Positions 20,224-28,327 of a stretch of 64,000 nt of DNA are shown in pieces (the stretch's first letter is position 1; the number at the start of each line of letters is the position of its first letter). Made by a program: the position numbers and the translations under genes. Location: contig CADCUM010000079.1 of assembly GCA_902805885.1 (NCBI GenBank), positions 23,598 to 87,597 of the forward strand, given 5' to 3'. The notes beneath the pieces are model-generated. The model was not told the origin of the DNA. It made no database searches and saw nothing but the letters and a program-made list of their open reading frames with translations. This stretch comes from an uncultured Nocardioides sp. (lineage in GTDB: Bacteria; Actinomycetota; Actinomycetes; Propionibacteriales; Nocardioidaceae).

Positions 20224-20772
20224 ATGACGGCGCCGAAGCTGCCGAGATCCGGTCCGCGCGAACCATTCCACGACCCGGGCGTCCTGCGCCTGTGCATGGC
20301 GCACCCCCGGGTCGATCGAGGGCTCGACGGCGCCTGGTGGCCACGGAGCCGGGACCTGCCCGGCGAGCTCGCCGACCTCGTGGACCACTTCCCGGCCGAC
20401 CGCTGTGGACGCATCATCCGGGTCCTGGTGTCCCCCGCAGACTGGAACGCGCGACCTCGACACGTCCTCGTGGGTGGGGGCTACGTCAAGGTGGGCTTCC
20501 TGTCCCAGGACGACGACAGCCACCTGATCCACCTCACGACGTCGCACCGGACGCTGCTCTCGGTCCTCGTGGTGCCCTCTGAGTTCACCCGCGACCAGGG
20601 AGACGCCGCGCTGGAGGAAGCGACGAAGCACCGGGACACGCGCTCCGCGTCCCGTCTCATCGAGCGGGTGAGGACTGACCGCTCGACAGCGGCGTGGCGC
20701 GCGTCTCGAGAACGACGGATCTCCTGGTGGCGACCGGACCTGGTCGCTTCCGAGTTCAGCAGCCCCACCTGA
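20224..20772 (+). CDS. DUF5994 family protein
   Basis: Function unknown. The 182-residue soluble product has the pattern LRLCMAHPRVDRGLDGAWWPRS ... ELADLVDHFP ... VLVSPADWNARPRHVLV ... VKVGFLSQDD, seen in the actinobacterial DUF5994 family, which is often annotated near stress or regulatory genes. No signal peptide, membrane helix or catalytic motif is visible. The ATG at 20224 follows GAGAGGCGGTCGCC. A hairpin 60 nt after the stop isolates it. Family assignment is from memory of the motif pattern. Confidence 0.72.
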   Translation: MTAPKLPRSGPREPFHDPGVLRLCMAHPRVDRGLDGAWWPRSRDLPGELADLVDHFPADRCGRIIRVLVSPADWNARPRHVLVGGGYVKVGFLSQDDDSHLIHLTTSHRTLLSVLVVPSEFTRDQGDAALEEATKHRDTRSASRLIERVRTDRSTAAWRASRERRISWWRPDLVASEFSSPT

Positions 20773-20833
20773 CGTCGCGACGTGGCAGGGACGCCGCGCA
20801 GTCCCGACGCACCGGGACCGAGCACCGGCGACA

Positions 20834-20871
20834 CAACGCCCACGCGGCCGGGGGCGCCGTCGTGGGCGTTG
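20834..20871 (+). terminator. Hairpin terminator after the DUF5994 gene
   Basis: CAACGCCCACG and CGTGGGCGTTG form an 11-bp perfect stem with a 16-nt G+C-rich loop. Confidence 0.65.
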
Positions 20872-21507
20872 CGGCGCAAGAGAGAAACTCAGTCCCTCCC
20901 AAGGGGGTTGCGCTGCCGTCAACAGTAGACCCCACCGGGCGTGCCTGGCGTGACACGGACGGGGGAACTCTGCCTCCTGCTTCGTCAATCATTCAAGTAT
21001 GTCTGCAGATTGCCCCAAGGCCCTTGGCGACCGGGACCCCACCTACCTACCGTGCCAAGCACGACAGGGGTCGGCTGGCACGTGGGGGCGGGTCGGACGG
21101 ACGACCTCCCCGGGGGGTCCAGGGCACCCGCCCGGGCCCCGTGGAAGTCAGGGAGAAGGGGACAGCGATGATCGTCTGGTCGATCGGCACGCACACGAAG
21201 CCCGGCTCAGAGCCGCATGCGGACGAGCAACGTCCCCCTGCCGCCGTACGGCGAGCCGAGCGCCCCGACCTTCCCCAGCGTCTCCCGGGTCTTGCGCTGC
21301 TCCTCGACCGAGGTGGTCCGAGGACACAAGCCGCGCGGCACCCGCGGGGCTGAGCCAGCCCTCGGCCCTCGGTGGCGACGAGGTCTGGACCGGTGGGTCA
21401 AGACACGCCGGAGGTTTGGTCCACCGCGCCCGGGACCGGCCGCTGGGGGCCTACCGTGTCACCTGCAGGACAGCGCGTCGTCTGCGTCGACCCCGGGAGG
21501 AGGCAGG
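20872..21507. other. Intergenic stretch with no convincing gene
   Basis: About 640 nt. Its first part (to ~21010) is visibly poorer in G+C than the surroundings (for example TCAATCATTCAAGTATG). No reading frame shows protein-like composition throughout. A 61-codon ORF at 21168-21353 with a good Shine-Dalgarno is listed separately as doubtful. It may be decayed accessory DNA. Confidence 0.5.
21168..21353 (+). CDS. Doubtful small ORF (61 aa)
   Basis: ATG 21168 is preceded by GGGAGAAGGGGACAGCG, a convincing ribosome-binding site, and the first codons read MIVWSIGTHTKPGSEP. Beyond that the composition becomes Arg/Pro-rich like a shadow frame, which suggests a frameshifted or truncated remnant rather than an intact gene. 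No family recognised. Confidence 0.25.
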   Translation: MIVWSIGTHTKPGSEPHADEQRPPAAVRRAERPDLPQRLPGLALLLDRGGPRTQAARHPRG

Positions 21508-21774
21508 ATGGAGCACCCGACAGGTGCGGCTGAGCCCCACGCCGCCGACCGGCTCAAGGTCGTGCGCGACTTCCCTGCGGACGAGACTCCGGTCGTGCTC
21601 GTGCACGTGGGCGGCGACTGGCAGAGCGGCGAGCTTCTCCGGTGGTCCGAGGACTCGGACGGCGAGCTCTGGGCGGACGTGTCCTACCGCCGGCCCCTCG
21701 ACCAGAAGTTCCTCGGCACGTTCCCTCGTCAGCGTGTCTGGGAGGACCGCGACGACATCGCTCCCACCGCCTAG
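21508..21774 (+). CDS. Small hypothetical protein (88 aa)
   Basis: Soluble 88-residue protein with the pattern VLVHVGGDWQSGELLRWSED ... LWADVSYRRP ... LGTFPRQRVW. The spaced Trp/Gly/Asp residues look like a small SH3-like beta-barrel, as in other short actinobacterial proteins of unknown function; that is inference. The ATG at 21508 has an excellent Shine-Dalgarno (GGGAGGAGG). The longer ORF-track start at 21217 is not supported. It lies alone after a gene-poor stretch. Confidence 0.62.
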   Translation: MEHPTGAAEPHAADRLKVVRDFPADETPVVLVHVGGDWQSGELLRWSEDSDGELWADVSYRRPLDQKFLGTFPRQRVWEDRDDIAPTA

Positions 21775-21829
21775 AGCGCGCCGGATCCTCGGCACGGTCG
21801 TCCGGCCCGGCCGCTGCGGGGCGGGCGGC

Positions 21830-21869
21830 TAGGGTTCGACGCGTGTCTCCCGTCGTGGTCCCTGGATGA
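21830..21869 (+). promoter_or_regulatory. -10 box and leaderless 8-codon leader ORF for the NYN-like gene
   Basis: TAGGGT (21830-21835) ends 7 nt before GTG 21843, the same spacing as the leaderless genes in this window. That GTG opens MSPVVVPG and stops at the TGA (21867-21869) inside ATGA of the next gene, so the leader ORF should feed ribosomes to it by stop-start coupling. Confidence 0.5.
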
Positions 21870-22228
21870 GATCGGTCCTCGTCGTCGACGGAGCCAACGT
21901 CGTCGGGTCCGTCCCTGACGGCTGGTGGCGCGACCGCCCCGGCGCGGCACGCCGCCTCCACGAGCGGCTGCTGGTGGCCGACCTGCCGTACGACGAGGTG
22001 GTGCTGGTGCTCGAGGGCGGCGCCAAGGCGGGCGTCCGGGCGGGACGCGACGCCCACGTCCGCGCCGTGCACGCGGCCCGGGACGGCGACTCGGAGATCC
22101 GTCGGCAGGCCGCTGATGCGGTCGCGGCGGGACACCGGGTGACCGTGGTGACGGCCGACCGCGTGCTTGCCGCCAACGTCACCCCCGCGCTGGTGCACTC
22201 CCCGTCGTGGCTCCTCGAGCAGGTGTGA
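21866..22228 (+). CDS. NYN/PIN-like small protein, putative nuclease
   Basis: The 120-residue protein opens VLVVDGANVVGSVPDGWW, the nucleotide/metal-binding first strand of NYN (PIN-like) ribonucleases, with further acidic positions in EVVLVLEGGAKAGV and VTVVTADRVLAAN. Similar actinobacterial proteins are often mis-named NTP pyrophosphohydrolase. It probably acts on RNA, but activity is inferred. There is no ordinary Shine-Dalgarno; translation is likely coupled to the 8-codon leader ORF that overlaps its ATG. It converges on the ROK gene with only 3 nt between stops. Confidence 0.72.
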   Translation: MRSVLVVDGANVVGSVPDGWWRDRPGAARRLHERLLVADLPYDEVVLVLEGGAKAGVRAGRDAHVRAVHAARDGDSEIRRQAADAVAAGHRVTVVTADRVLAANVTPALVHSPSWLLEQV

Positions 22229-22231
22229 GCC

Positions 22232-23404
22232 TCACCCGCGGAGCGGGTACTGCTCCGCTCGGGCGATGGCCAGCGCCACGGCTCCGACGAGCTCGGCCCG
22301 GTGGCCGAGCCGCCCCGGCCGCACGTCCACGGCTGCCGCGGCGTCCGGCTGGGCGAAGTGCTCCACGGCGGTCTGCACGCCCCGGACCAGTGAGTCGGAG
22401 GCTCCGAGCGAGCCGCCGATGACGACCACGTCGGGGTTGAGCACGGTGCAGAGGCCAGCGAGGGACCGGCCGATGGCGTGCCCGGCGTCGTTCAGCACCC
22501 GCTGCGCTCCGGGGTCGGCCGCTGCGTCGAGCGCGAGCAGACCGGTGACGTCGAGGTCGCCGTACGCCGGTCGGAGCATCTCCAGGAGCCGCAGCGCGGA
22601 GACCTCGGTCTCCAGGCAGCCGCGCGCGCCGCACCGGCACACGAGCCCGTCGTCGCGCACCGGGACGTGCCCGACCTCACCTGCGATGCCGGTGGCGCCA
22701 CGGTGCAGCCGGCCCGCGAGCACCAGGCCCGCGCCGAGTCCGCTGGCGACCTTGACGTAGATCAGGTCCGACGCACCCTCCGCCGCGCCCTGGCGGTGCT
22801 CGGCGACCGCGCCGAGGTTGGCGTCGTTGTCGACGGCGACCGGGATCCCCAGACGCTCCTGCATCTCGACCCCGGGCGCCATCCCCCGCCAGCCCGGCAG
22901 GACGCCGCCGTCGAGGCGGGAGGAGCGCCGGTCGATCGGGCCCGGCACGCACAACCCCGCCCACACCAGGTCCGGGACGCGCCCGCCGGTGCTCGCGACG
23001 ACCCGCTCGAGGAGCGAGAACGCCTGCTCCAGGGTGCGCTCGCCGTGGCTGTCGGTGTCGGTCTCCGTCTGGTCCTCGGCGAGGATGGTCCCGGCGCGGT
23101 CGGCGACGGCGACGCGCACGTGGTGGTGCCCGATGTCGATGCCCGCCACCTGCCCCGGGCGCACCGCCAGCGCCACCAGCACGGGCGGTCGCCCGCTGCC
23201 GCCCTTGTGGGGTCGCGCCCGGTCGTCGGTCTCGGCGACGGCCCCGGACTCGATGAGGTCCGCCACCAGGCTCGAGATCGTGGTGGCCGAGAGACCGGTG
23301 GCTCGCACCAGGTCGGCGCGGCTCATGGGGCCCATGTCGCCCAGCGCGGACGTCACCGCCCGTCGGTTGGCGGCACGCAGGTCGTCGAGGGTGTGTCCCG
23401 GCAC
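22232..23404 (-). CDS. ROK family transcriptional regulator
   Basis: Repressor of the NagC/XylR type, about 390 residues. An N-terminal winged helix (GPMSRADLVRATGLSATTISSLVADL) is followed by a sugar-kinase-like ROK domain with VAGIDIGHHHVRVAVAD, IPVAVDNDANLGAVAE and the zinc cluster GLVCRCGARGCLET. The ORF track runs 50 codons too far upstream; GTG at 23404 (VPGHTLDDLRAANRRAV) gives the normal length. It is divergent from the amidohydrolase, so that gene is the obvious candidate target together with itself. The effector sugar is unknown. Confidence 0.88.
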   Translation of the reverse strand: MPGHTLDDLRAANRRAVTSALGDMGPMSRADLVRATGLSATTISSLVADLIESGAVAETDDRARPHKGGSGRPPVLVALAVRPGQVAGIDIGHHHVRVAVADRAGTILAEDQTETDTDSHGERTLEQAFSLLERVVASTGGRVPDLVWAGLCVPGPIDRRSSRLDGGVLPGWRGMAPGVEMQERLGIPVAVDNDANLGAVAEHRQGAAEGASDLIYVKVASGLGAGLVLAGRLHRGATGIAGEVGHVPVRDDGLVCRCGARGCLETEVSALRLLEMLRPAYGDLDVTGLLALDAAADPGAQRVLNDAGHAIGRSLAGLCTVLNPDVVVIGGSLGASDSLVRGVQTAVEHFAQPDAAAAVDVRPGRLGHRAELVGAVALAIARAEQYPLRG

Positions 23405-23625
23405 GGGCGGGACTGTACCGCGATATGTGCGCAGCGCGCAGTAAAAACCGCCTCGCGACTGCGCTTTCTGCATTGGCCCGGACGAATCGAGTGCCCCAGG
23501 CTCGCCGGCCGCCGATCGGGCAGCGGTCGGGAGGGTCTGCGCCCGCGCGGTCACGTGCGTCGTGGGTCGTGGGGCTGCGCCGCACTCGGGTGGGGACCGG
23601 TCCGGCGAGCCGCTAGCGTGCCGAC

Positions 23626-24696
23626 ATGGCGACGCTGAGGTTCTCCGGACCGGTCCTGCCCGACGGCGAGCACCGCGACGTGCACGTCGTGGACGGCCGG
23701 GTGACGTTCGAGCACCAGCCGGGCTCGGAGACCGCCGCGCGGGGCTGGATCCTCCCCGGCATGGTCGACGCCCACAACCACCTCGGCATGGACGACGGCG
23801 GTGCGGTCCCCGACGAGGAGACCGAGCGCCAGGCGGTGCTCGACCGCGACACCGGGGTGCTCCTGCTGCGCGACTGCGGCTCGCCCTCCGACACCCGCTG
23901 GGTGCAGGAGCGCGACGACCTCCCGCGCCTGGTCCGGGCGGGCCGCCACCTCGCGCGCACCCGCCGCTACATCAGGAACTACGCCCACGAGGTGGAGCCG
24001 GAGGACCTGGCGTCGTACGCCGCCCGCGAGGCGCGCGCCGGCGACGGCTGGATCAAGCTGGTCGGCGACTGGATCTCCCGGGAGTCCGGCGACCTGGCCC
24101 CGTCGTTCCCCGTGGAGACCTTCGCGTCCGCCATCGAGGCGGCGCACGCCGAGGGCGCCAAGGTCACCGCGCACTGCTTCGGTCGCGACGTGCTGCAGGG
24201 GCTGCTCGACGCGGGCATCGACTGCATCGAGCACGGGACGGGGCTGTCCACGGACCAGGTCGAGCAGATGGCGACCGCCGGGGTCGCGCTGGTGCCGACC
24301 GTGCAGCAGACCGGGAAGTTCCCCGAGTTCGCCGAGGCGGGCCGCGAGAGGTTCCCGGAGTACGCCGCCACCATGGACGACCTCTTCGCACGGCGTCGTG
24401 AGGTGCTCCTGTCCGCCCACGAGGCCGGGGTCGCGCTCTACGTCGGGTCGGACGGCGGTGGTGCCGCCCGCCACGGCGAGCTGATGGGGGAGGTGGAGGC
24501 GATGGTCGACCTGGGCCTCCCCGCGGCCGACGTGGTCGCAGCGGTGTCGTGGCAGGGGCGCGCGTGGCTGGGGTGGGAGGGGGTCGTGGAGGGCGCGCCG
24601 GCCGACTTCGTCGTGCTGGACGCCGATCCGCGGGAGGACCTCTCCACGCTGCGCCGGCCCGTGTGCGTGGTGCTGCGCGGCGCGGTCGTGGCCTGA
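23626..24696 (+). CDS. Amidohydrolase family metal-dependent hydrolase
   Basis: TIM-barrel hydrolase of 356 residues. The metal ligands appear in order: MVDAHNHLG (variant of H-x-H), GWIKLVGDW (bridging Lys), KVTAHCFGRD (His), CIEHGTG (His) and VGSDGGG (Asp), as in imidazolonepropionase/prolidase-like amidohydrolases. The N-terminal beta-sandwich closes at the C-terminus (PADFVVLDADPRED). TAGCGT ends 6 nt before the ATG, so the transcript is probably leaderless. It is divergent from the ROK regulator. The substrate is unknown; a cyclic amide or dipeptide is plausible. Confidence 0.85.
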   Translation: MATLRFSGPVLPDGEHRDVHVVDGRVTFEHQPGSETAARGWILPGMVDAHNHLGMDDGGAVPDEETERQAVLDRDTGVLLLRDCGSPSDTRWVQERDDLPRLVRAGRHLARTRRYIRNYAHEVEPEDLASYAAREARAGDGWIKLVGDWISRESGDLAPSFPVETFASAIEAAHAEGAKVTAHCFGRDVLQGLLDAGIDCIEHGTGLSTDQVEQMATAGVALVPTVQQTGKFPEFAEAGRERFPEYAATMDDLFARRREVLLSAHEAGVALYVGSDGGGAARHGELMGEVEAMVDLGLPAADVVAAVSWQGRAWLGWEGVVEGAPADFVVLDADPREDLSTLRRPVCVVLRGAVVA

Positions 24697-24721
24697 GGGC
24701 GACCGCTCGAGGAACGACGCA

Positions 24722-24752
24722 GGGGGCGGCCACCGCATCGGTGGCCGCCCCC
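24722..24752. terminator. Bidirectional hairpin terminator
   Basis: Perfect 14-bp stem (GGGGGCGGCCACCG with CGGTGGCCGCCCCC) with a 3-nt loop, between the convergent amidohydrolase and secreted-protein genes. Confidence 0.8.
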
Positions 24753-24771
24753 GGCGTACGTCGGGTGCCGC

Positions 24772-25350
24772 TCAGACGGTCGGCGTGACGACCTCGTCGT
24801 CGGACTCGGCTCCCTCGAGCTCGGCGGTCGCCGACGCGAGGTGCGCCTTGGCCGCCTTGACCTCGGCCTTGGTGCTGGTGGCAGTCACGGCGAGCGCCGC
24901 GGCCGCGGCCTGGGCGAGGAACGCCTGGGCCTCGGGGTCGGCGGCGGCGTCGCCCGTCAGGTCCTCGACCTTGACCAGGACGTGGGCCGCGTGCTTGAAG
25001 TTCTGCACACGGAACGACCGGAGCTCCTTGCGGGCGGCCTTGGTGTCCACGGTGCTGTCGGCGGCCTCGACGGCGGCCTCGACCTCGGCGAGGGTGGACC
25101 GCGCCTCGGTGAGGTTGGCGACGAGCGCGGCCTCGGTGGCGTCGGCGAGCCCGGTGACGCGGTGGCTGCCGGCGAGCCTCACGAGCTGCCGGTCCTCGCG
25201 GGCGACGTCCTTGAGCAGCTGCTTCGCCTGTGACTTGACGGTCTTGGTGGCGGAGGGCTTGGCCTCGGCGGTGGACATGGTCAGGGTCGTCGGCACCGCG
25301 AGGGCGGTGGTGGCGACCAGGGTGGCGACGATGCGCCGGGTGCGGGTCAT
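24772..25350 (-). CDS. Secreted helical hypothetical protein (192 aa)
   Basis: A signal peptide (MTRTRRIVATLVATTALAVP, cleavage near AEA-KP) is followed by an all-alpha, Ala/Lys/Glu-rich body (LLKDVAREDRQL, ALVANLTEARSTLAEVEAAV, ATSTKAEVKAAKAHLASA). It resembles the helical repeats of small exported actinobacterial proteins. There are no cysteines or catalytic motifs. The ATG at 25350 has GAGGAG on the minus strand about 9 nt upstream. It is separated from the VanW gene by about 110 nt. Role unknown, perhaps cell-envelope associated. Confidence 0.75.
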   Translation of the reverse strand: MTRTRRIVATLVATTALAVPTTLTMSTAEAKPSATKTVKSQAKQLLKDVAREDRQLVRLAGSHRVTGLADATEAALVANLTEARSTLAEVEAAVEAADSTVDTKAARKELRSFRVQNFKHAAHVLVKVEDLTGDAAADPEAQAFLAQAAAAALAVTATSTKAEVKAAKAHLASATAELEGAESDDEVVTPTV

Positions 25351-25444
25351 GACGGAGGGCTCCTCGGATTCTGGGAGGGAGTAGGGGCCACCGTCGAGTC
25401 TGTGTCGGGCTCCCGGTCCAGCCAATGCGACGAGGCGTCATTTC

Positions 25445-25466
25445 GACTGGTCCGTTCGGACTAGTC
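25445..25466 (-). terminator. Hairpin overlapping the vanW stop codon
   Basis: GACTGGTCC and GGACTAGTC pair over 9 bp (one G-U) around GTTC and include the stop codon of the VanW-family gene, so it may end or protect that transcript. Confidence 0.4.
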
Positions 25467-26351
25467 CTGCATCGCCATCTCGACCACCGTGACGTCGGGC
25501 CCGGGCTCGTAGACCACCAGGGCGCAGTTGCGACGGACCAGCTCGTCGCGCAGGAAGGCGCCCGTCGCGCGGTCGGTCACGCGTCGCCAGATCTGGTTGC
25601 GCCGCAGGATCCGGTCCTGGTACCGCACGAACTCCTCGTGCCGCGCCTCGACGCGGTAGGAGTGCTCGAGGCGGCGGTCCGAGCGGAGCTGCCCGTGCAG
25701 GAACCGCTCGCCGAGGTGGACCCCGAGCTGGAACGTGGTGTCCGTGTCGTTCCGGACGACCAGGTCGACGTAGTTGTAGACGATCGAGCACCCCACGCCC
25801 CACGGGAGCACGCGCCCGTTGTCCGGGAACGGGTCGAAGGAGTGCTCCGAGCGCTCCACGACGGTCAGCGGTGAGTGGAGCACCATCCAGTGCAGGAGGT
25901 TGGCGAGCTGGCAGATGCCGCCGCCGACGCCGGGCTCGGCGGAGCCGTTGGCGAGGCGCATCCCCGCGACGTACCCCTTGCGGCGCGTGCAGTTGCCGAC
26001 GACCCGGTTGAAGGAGAACGTCTCGCCCGGCCGGACGACGAGGCCGTCCACCCGTGCGGCCGCCAGCGCCAGGTTCGTGACCTTGTTGTGCTGCAGGTGC
26101 ATGAGGCCGGGGTCGAGGGCGCGGAGCAGCAGCGACCCGTGCTGCTTGACGCGGTGGGGAAGCGGCACGGCCTGCCGGTCGGTGGCCCACCGCACCGCAC
26201 CCGTCCGCGAGGCGCGCCACCACGCCGTACGCCGACGCACCCGGTGGACGCGCACGGCGAGGGGCAGCAGCCGCGGGTGCCGCTGGGTCAGCCGCGGCGG
26301 CGCCGTGAGTCGCGGGGGCAGGACGAGCGCCTCCGGCGCGATCGTGGTCAC
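25461..26351 (-). CDS. VanW family protein
   Basis: The 296-residue protein carries the VanW domain: HLQHNKVTNLALAAARVDGL, VRPGETFSFNRVVGNCTRRKGY and PGVGGGICQLANLLHWMVL, then the typical SIVYNYVDLVVRND strand. VanW occurs in glycopeptide-resistance clusters and in many resistance-free envelope loci. Its biochemical role is unknown. No vanHAX partners are nearby, so a resistance role is not supported. The GTG start lies within an inverted repeat GTCACA-CCGC-TGTGAC, a possible operator. It is divergent from the GNAT gene. Confidence 0.88.
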   Translation of the reverse strand: MTTIAPEALVLPPRLTAPPRLTQRHPRLLPLAVRVHRVRRRTAWWRASRTGAVRWATDRQAVPLPHRVKQHGSLLLRALDPGLMHLQHNKVTNLALAAARVDGLVVRPGETFSFNRVVGNCTRRKGYVAGMRLANGSAEPGVGGGICQLANLLHWMVLHSPLTVVERSEHSFDPFPDNGRVLPWGVGCSIVYNYVDLVVRNDTDTTFQLGVHLGERFLHGQLRSDRRLEHSYRVEARHEEFVRYQDRILRRNQIWRRVTDRATGAFLRDELVRRNCALVVYEPGPDVTVVEMAMQD

Positions 26352-26424
26352 ACCGCTGTGACGCCGCGGCGAGGCGTCCGGTTGCGAGCAAAGGATTGGC
26401 CGCCACCGCCCAGGAGGGCCGAGG

Positions 26425-27087
26425 ATGGCGCGCGTGACCGACCTCGCCAGCCTGTTCCCGCCCTTCGGCCTGCACGTGCGTGCGGGCTCCCTCGAGCTGC
26501 GCCCGCTGACCGACGACCTGCTGGTCGGTCTCGGAGCGCTCGCCGAGCGCGGGATCCACGAGCCGGACGAGATGCCGTTCTACTTCCCGTGGAGCACCGC
26601 TCCGCGGGGCGAGCTCGCCCGCAACACGGCGCAGTACCACTGGCGTGTGCGGTCGTCGTTCGGCCCGGAGGCCTGGGACCTGCAGCTCGGCGTGCTCGTC
26701 GACGGCGAGCTGGTGGGGTGCCAGGGCCTGACGACCCACGACTTCCTCGTCACCCGCACCGGCGAGACCGGCTCGTGGCTGGGGCAGGAGTTCCAGGGGC
26801 GCGGCATCGGCACCCGCATGCGTCGCGCGATCTGCGCCCTCGCGTTCGACCACCTCGGTTTCGCGGAGGTCACGTCCGGGGCGTTCCTCGACAACCCTGC
26901 GTCGCTGGCGGTCTCCCGCAAGGTCGGCTACCGCGCGGACGGCGTACGGCGCCTCAAGCGGCGCGAGGGCGAGCTCGCGCTCAACCAGCAGCTGGTGCTC
27001 ACCCCCGACACCTTCGTGCGGGACGACCAGCCCGTGGAGGTCACGGGTGCCGAGGCGCTGAGGGCGTTCATCGGCCTCGACGGCTGA
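26425..27087 (+). CDS. GNAT family N-acetyltransferase (RimJ/RimL type)
   Basis: The 220-residue acetyltransferase has the acetyl-CoA loop GSWLGQEFQGRGIGTRMRRA (Q/R-x-x-G-x-G), a preceding strand LQLGVLVDGELVGCQGL and the C-terminal motif FLDNPASLAVSRKVGYRADG, as in RimJ/RimL-like enzymes acting on protein N-termini or small amines. Start: ATG 26425 has GGAGGG upstream. Alternatively GAGGAT at 26421-26426 ends 7 nt before GTG 26434 and could give a leaderless start three codons in. It is divergent from vanW and upstream of the rpsP operon. Confidence 0.85.
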   Translation: MARVTDLASLFPPFGLHVRAGSLELRPLTDDLLVGLGALAERGIHEPDEMPFYFPWSTAPRGELARNTAQYHWRVRSSFGPEAWDLQLGVLVDGELVGCQGLTTHDFLVTRTGETGSWLGQEFQGRGIGTRMRRAICALAFDHLGFAEVTSGAFLDNPASLAVSRKVGYRADGVRRLKRREGELALNQQLVLTPDTFVRDDQPVEVTGAEALRAFIGLDG

Positions 27088-27114
27088 GAGTCCGCGGCCC
27101 CGGAGGTGCCCGGA

Positions 27115-27144
27115 TTGGTGGGTGGGGCCGGAGTCTGGCAAAAT
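27115..27144 (+). promoter_or_regulatory. rpsP operon promoter
   Basis: TTGGTG and CAAAAT with an 18-nt spacer lie about 135 nt before rpsP. The sequence TCTGGCAAAATC around the -10 resembles TCTGGCAGACTC in the rplS leader, suggesting similar promoters. Confidence 0.6.
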
Positions 27145-27279
27145 CGCGCGCTGAGTCGCAGCCGTGCCGGGACCCTCTATCACCGGCGGGGAACTGCGCC
27201 CCTCGAGCGGCCGTCGCCTGGTCCCCACCTGGCAGCCGGTCGCCCACCCACCACAAGTCCTCAAGGAGACACCACACTC

Positions 27280-27885
27280 GTGGCCGTCAAGATCCGTCTG
27301 AAGCGCCTGGGCAAGATCCGGGTCCCGCAGTACCGCATCGTCGTCGTCGACTCGCGCAAGAAGCGCGACGGCGCCGTGATCGAGGAGATCGGCAAGTACC
27401 ACCCCAAGGAGGAGCCGTCGCTCATCGACGTCGTCTCCGACCGGGCGCAGTACTGGCTCGGTGTGGGCGCGCAGCCCTCCGAGGCCGTCGAGGCGATCCT
27501 CAAGGTCACCGGTGACTGGCAGAAGTTCAAGGGCCTGCCCGGCACCGAGGGCACGCTCAAGGTCAAGGAGCCCAAGCGCTCCAAGCAGGACATCTTCAAC
27601 GAGGCGCTCAAGGAGGCCGCGAGCGAGCCCCGCGGTGCCGCGGTGACCGCGAAGAAGAAGGCCGACAAGCCCGCTGCCGAGGAGCCCACCGCGGCGGCCG
27701 TCGAGGCCGACGCGGCGGCGACCGAGGCGACCACCGAGGCCGCCACCGACGCCCCGCCGACCCACCCGGTCCCGAGCGCCGAGACGCCCGAGGGCGCCGC
27801 CGACGCCAACGCGGACCTGGAGAACGTCACCGCGGAGGACGCCGGCAAGAACACCTCCGGCGTCGACGCGGACAAGCAGGCCTGA
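27280..27885 (+). CDS. rpsP: 30S ribosomal protein S16 with long acidic tail
   Basis: Small-subunit assembly protein. Residues 1-85 are the S16 core ([39 protein letters not shown]). The full product is 201 residues, more than twice the usual 80-90, because of an Ala/Glu/Thr/Asp-rich tail that looks disordered. Actinobacterial S16 proteins often have extensions, but this one is large. GTG 27280 has AAGGAG upstream; the earlier ORF-track start is in the leader. It begins the rpsP-khpA unit. Confidence 0.96.
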   Translation: MAVKIRLKRLGKIRVPQYRIVVVDSRKKRDGAVIEEIGKYHPKEEPSLIDVVSDRAQYWLGVGAQPSEAVEAILKVTGDWQKFKGLPGTEGTLKVKEPKRSKQDIFNEALKEAASEPRGAAVTAKKKADKPAAEEPTAAAVEADAAATEATTEAATDAPPTHPVPSAETPEGAADANADLENVTAEDAGKNTSGVDADKQA

Positions 27886-27890
27886 TCGCC

Positions 27891-28133
27891 GTGCTCGCGG
27901 ACGCTCTCGAGCACCTGGTGCGCGGCATCGTCGACAACCCCGACGAGGTCTCCGTGCGCGACAAGCAGATGCGCCGCGGCGCCATCCTGGAGGTCCGGGT
28001 GCACCCCGACGACCTCGGGAAGGTGATCGGCCGCAACGGCCGCACCGCCACGGCGTTCCGCACGGTCGTCTCGGCCCTCGCGGGTCGGGGCGGGGCACGG
28101 GTCGACTTCGTGGACACCGACCGCCGCCGCTGA
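27891..28133 (+). CDS. khpA: KH-domain RNA-binding protein KhpA
   Basis: 80-residue single KH domain with the GXXG loop VIGRNGRTATAFR. KhpA proteins bind many RNAs, often with KhpB/Jag, and are co-encoded with rpsP across Gram-positive bacteria. Starts 5 nt after rpsP with GTG 27891 and no strong ribosome-binding site, so translation is likely coupled. The C-terminal FVDTDRRR is typical. A large hairpin follows, which may end the rpsP-khpA transcript. Confidence 0.93.
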   Translation: MLADALEHLVRGIVDNPDEVSVRDKQMRRGAILEVRVHPDDLGKVIGRNGRTATAFRTVVSALAGRGGARVDFVDTDRRR

Positions 28134-28154
28134 GCACGTCGTACGTCGACACCG

Positions 28155-28191
28155 CCGACGGGCGTCACCCCACCGGGGTGGCGCCCGTCGG
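28155..28191 (+). terminator. Hairpin terminator after khpA
   Basis: A 17-bp stem (one G-U pair) with a 3-nt loop, 22 nt after khpA, splits the usual rpsP-rimM-trmD operon. The palindrome CTACCCGGGTAG at 28228-28239 lies between it and the rimM promoter. Confidence 0.7.
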
Positions 28192-28327
28192 TGCGTCGTG
28201 GACCCCGTGATCCCCGAGGATCCCCGCCTACCCGGGTAGCTCGGATGTTCCGGGGCGTCGCAACACCCAGGAACGTCCAGTTCCCCCGCATGTGCGGGGA
28301 GACCCGACCGGGCCTACCCTGACGCCC

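Noticed and set aside
21173-21400. Possible group II intron end or mobile-element remnant
   Set aside because: GAGCCGCATGCGG recalls domain V, but the GAAA tetraloop pairing and a maturase are absent, so this is not supported.
25461-26351. Glycopeptide resistance cluster
   Set aside because: vanW alone, without vanH, vanA, vanX or a VanRS pair, does not indicate resistance; VanW domains are common in envelope genes.
26347-26362. CRP-like inverted repeat at the vanW start
   Set aside because: GTCACA-CCGC-TGTGAC has the half-sites in the opposite order and wrong spacing for a CRP site; a generic operator remains possible.
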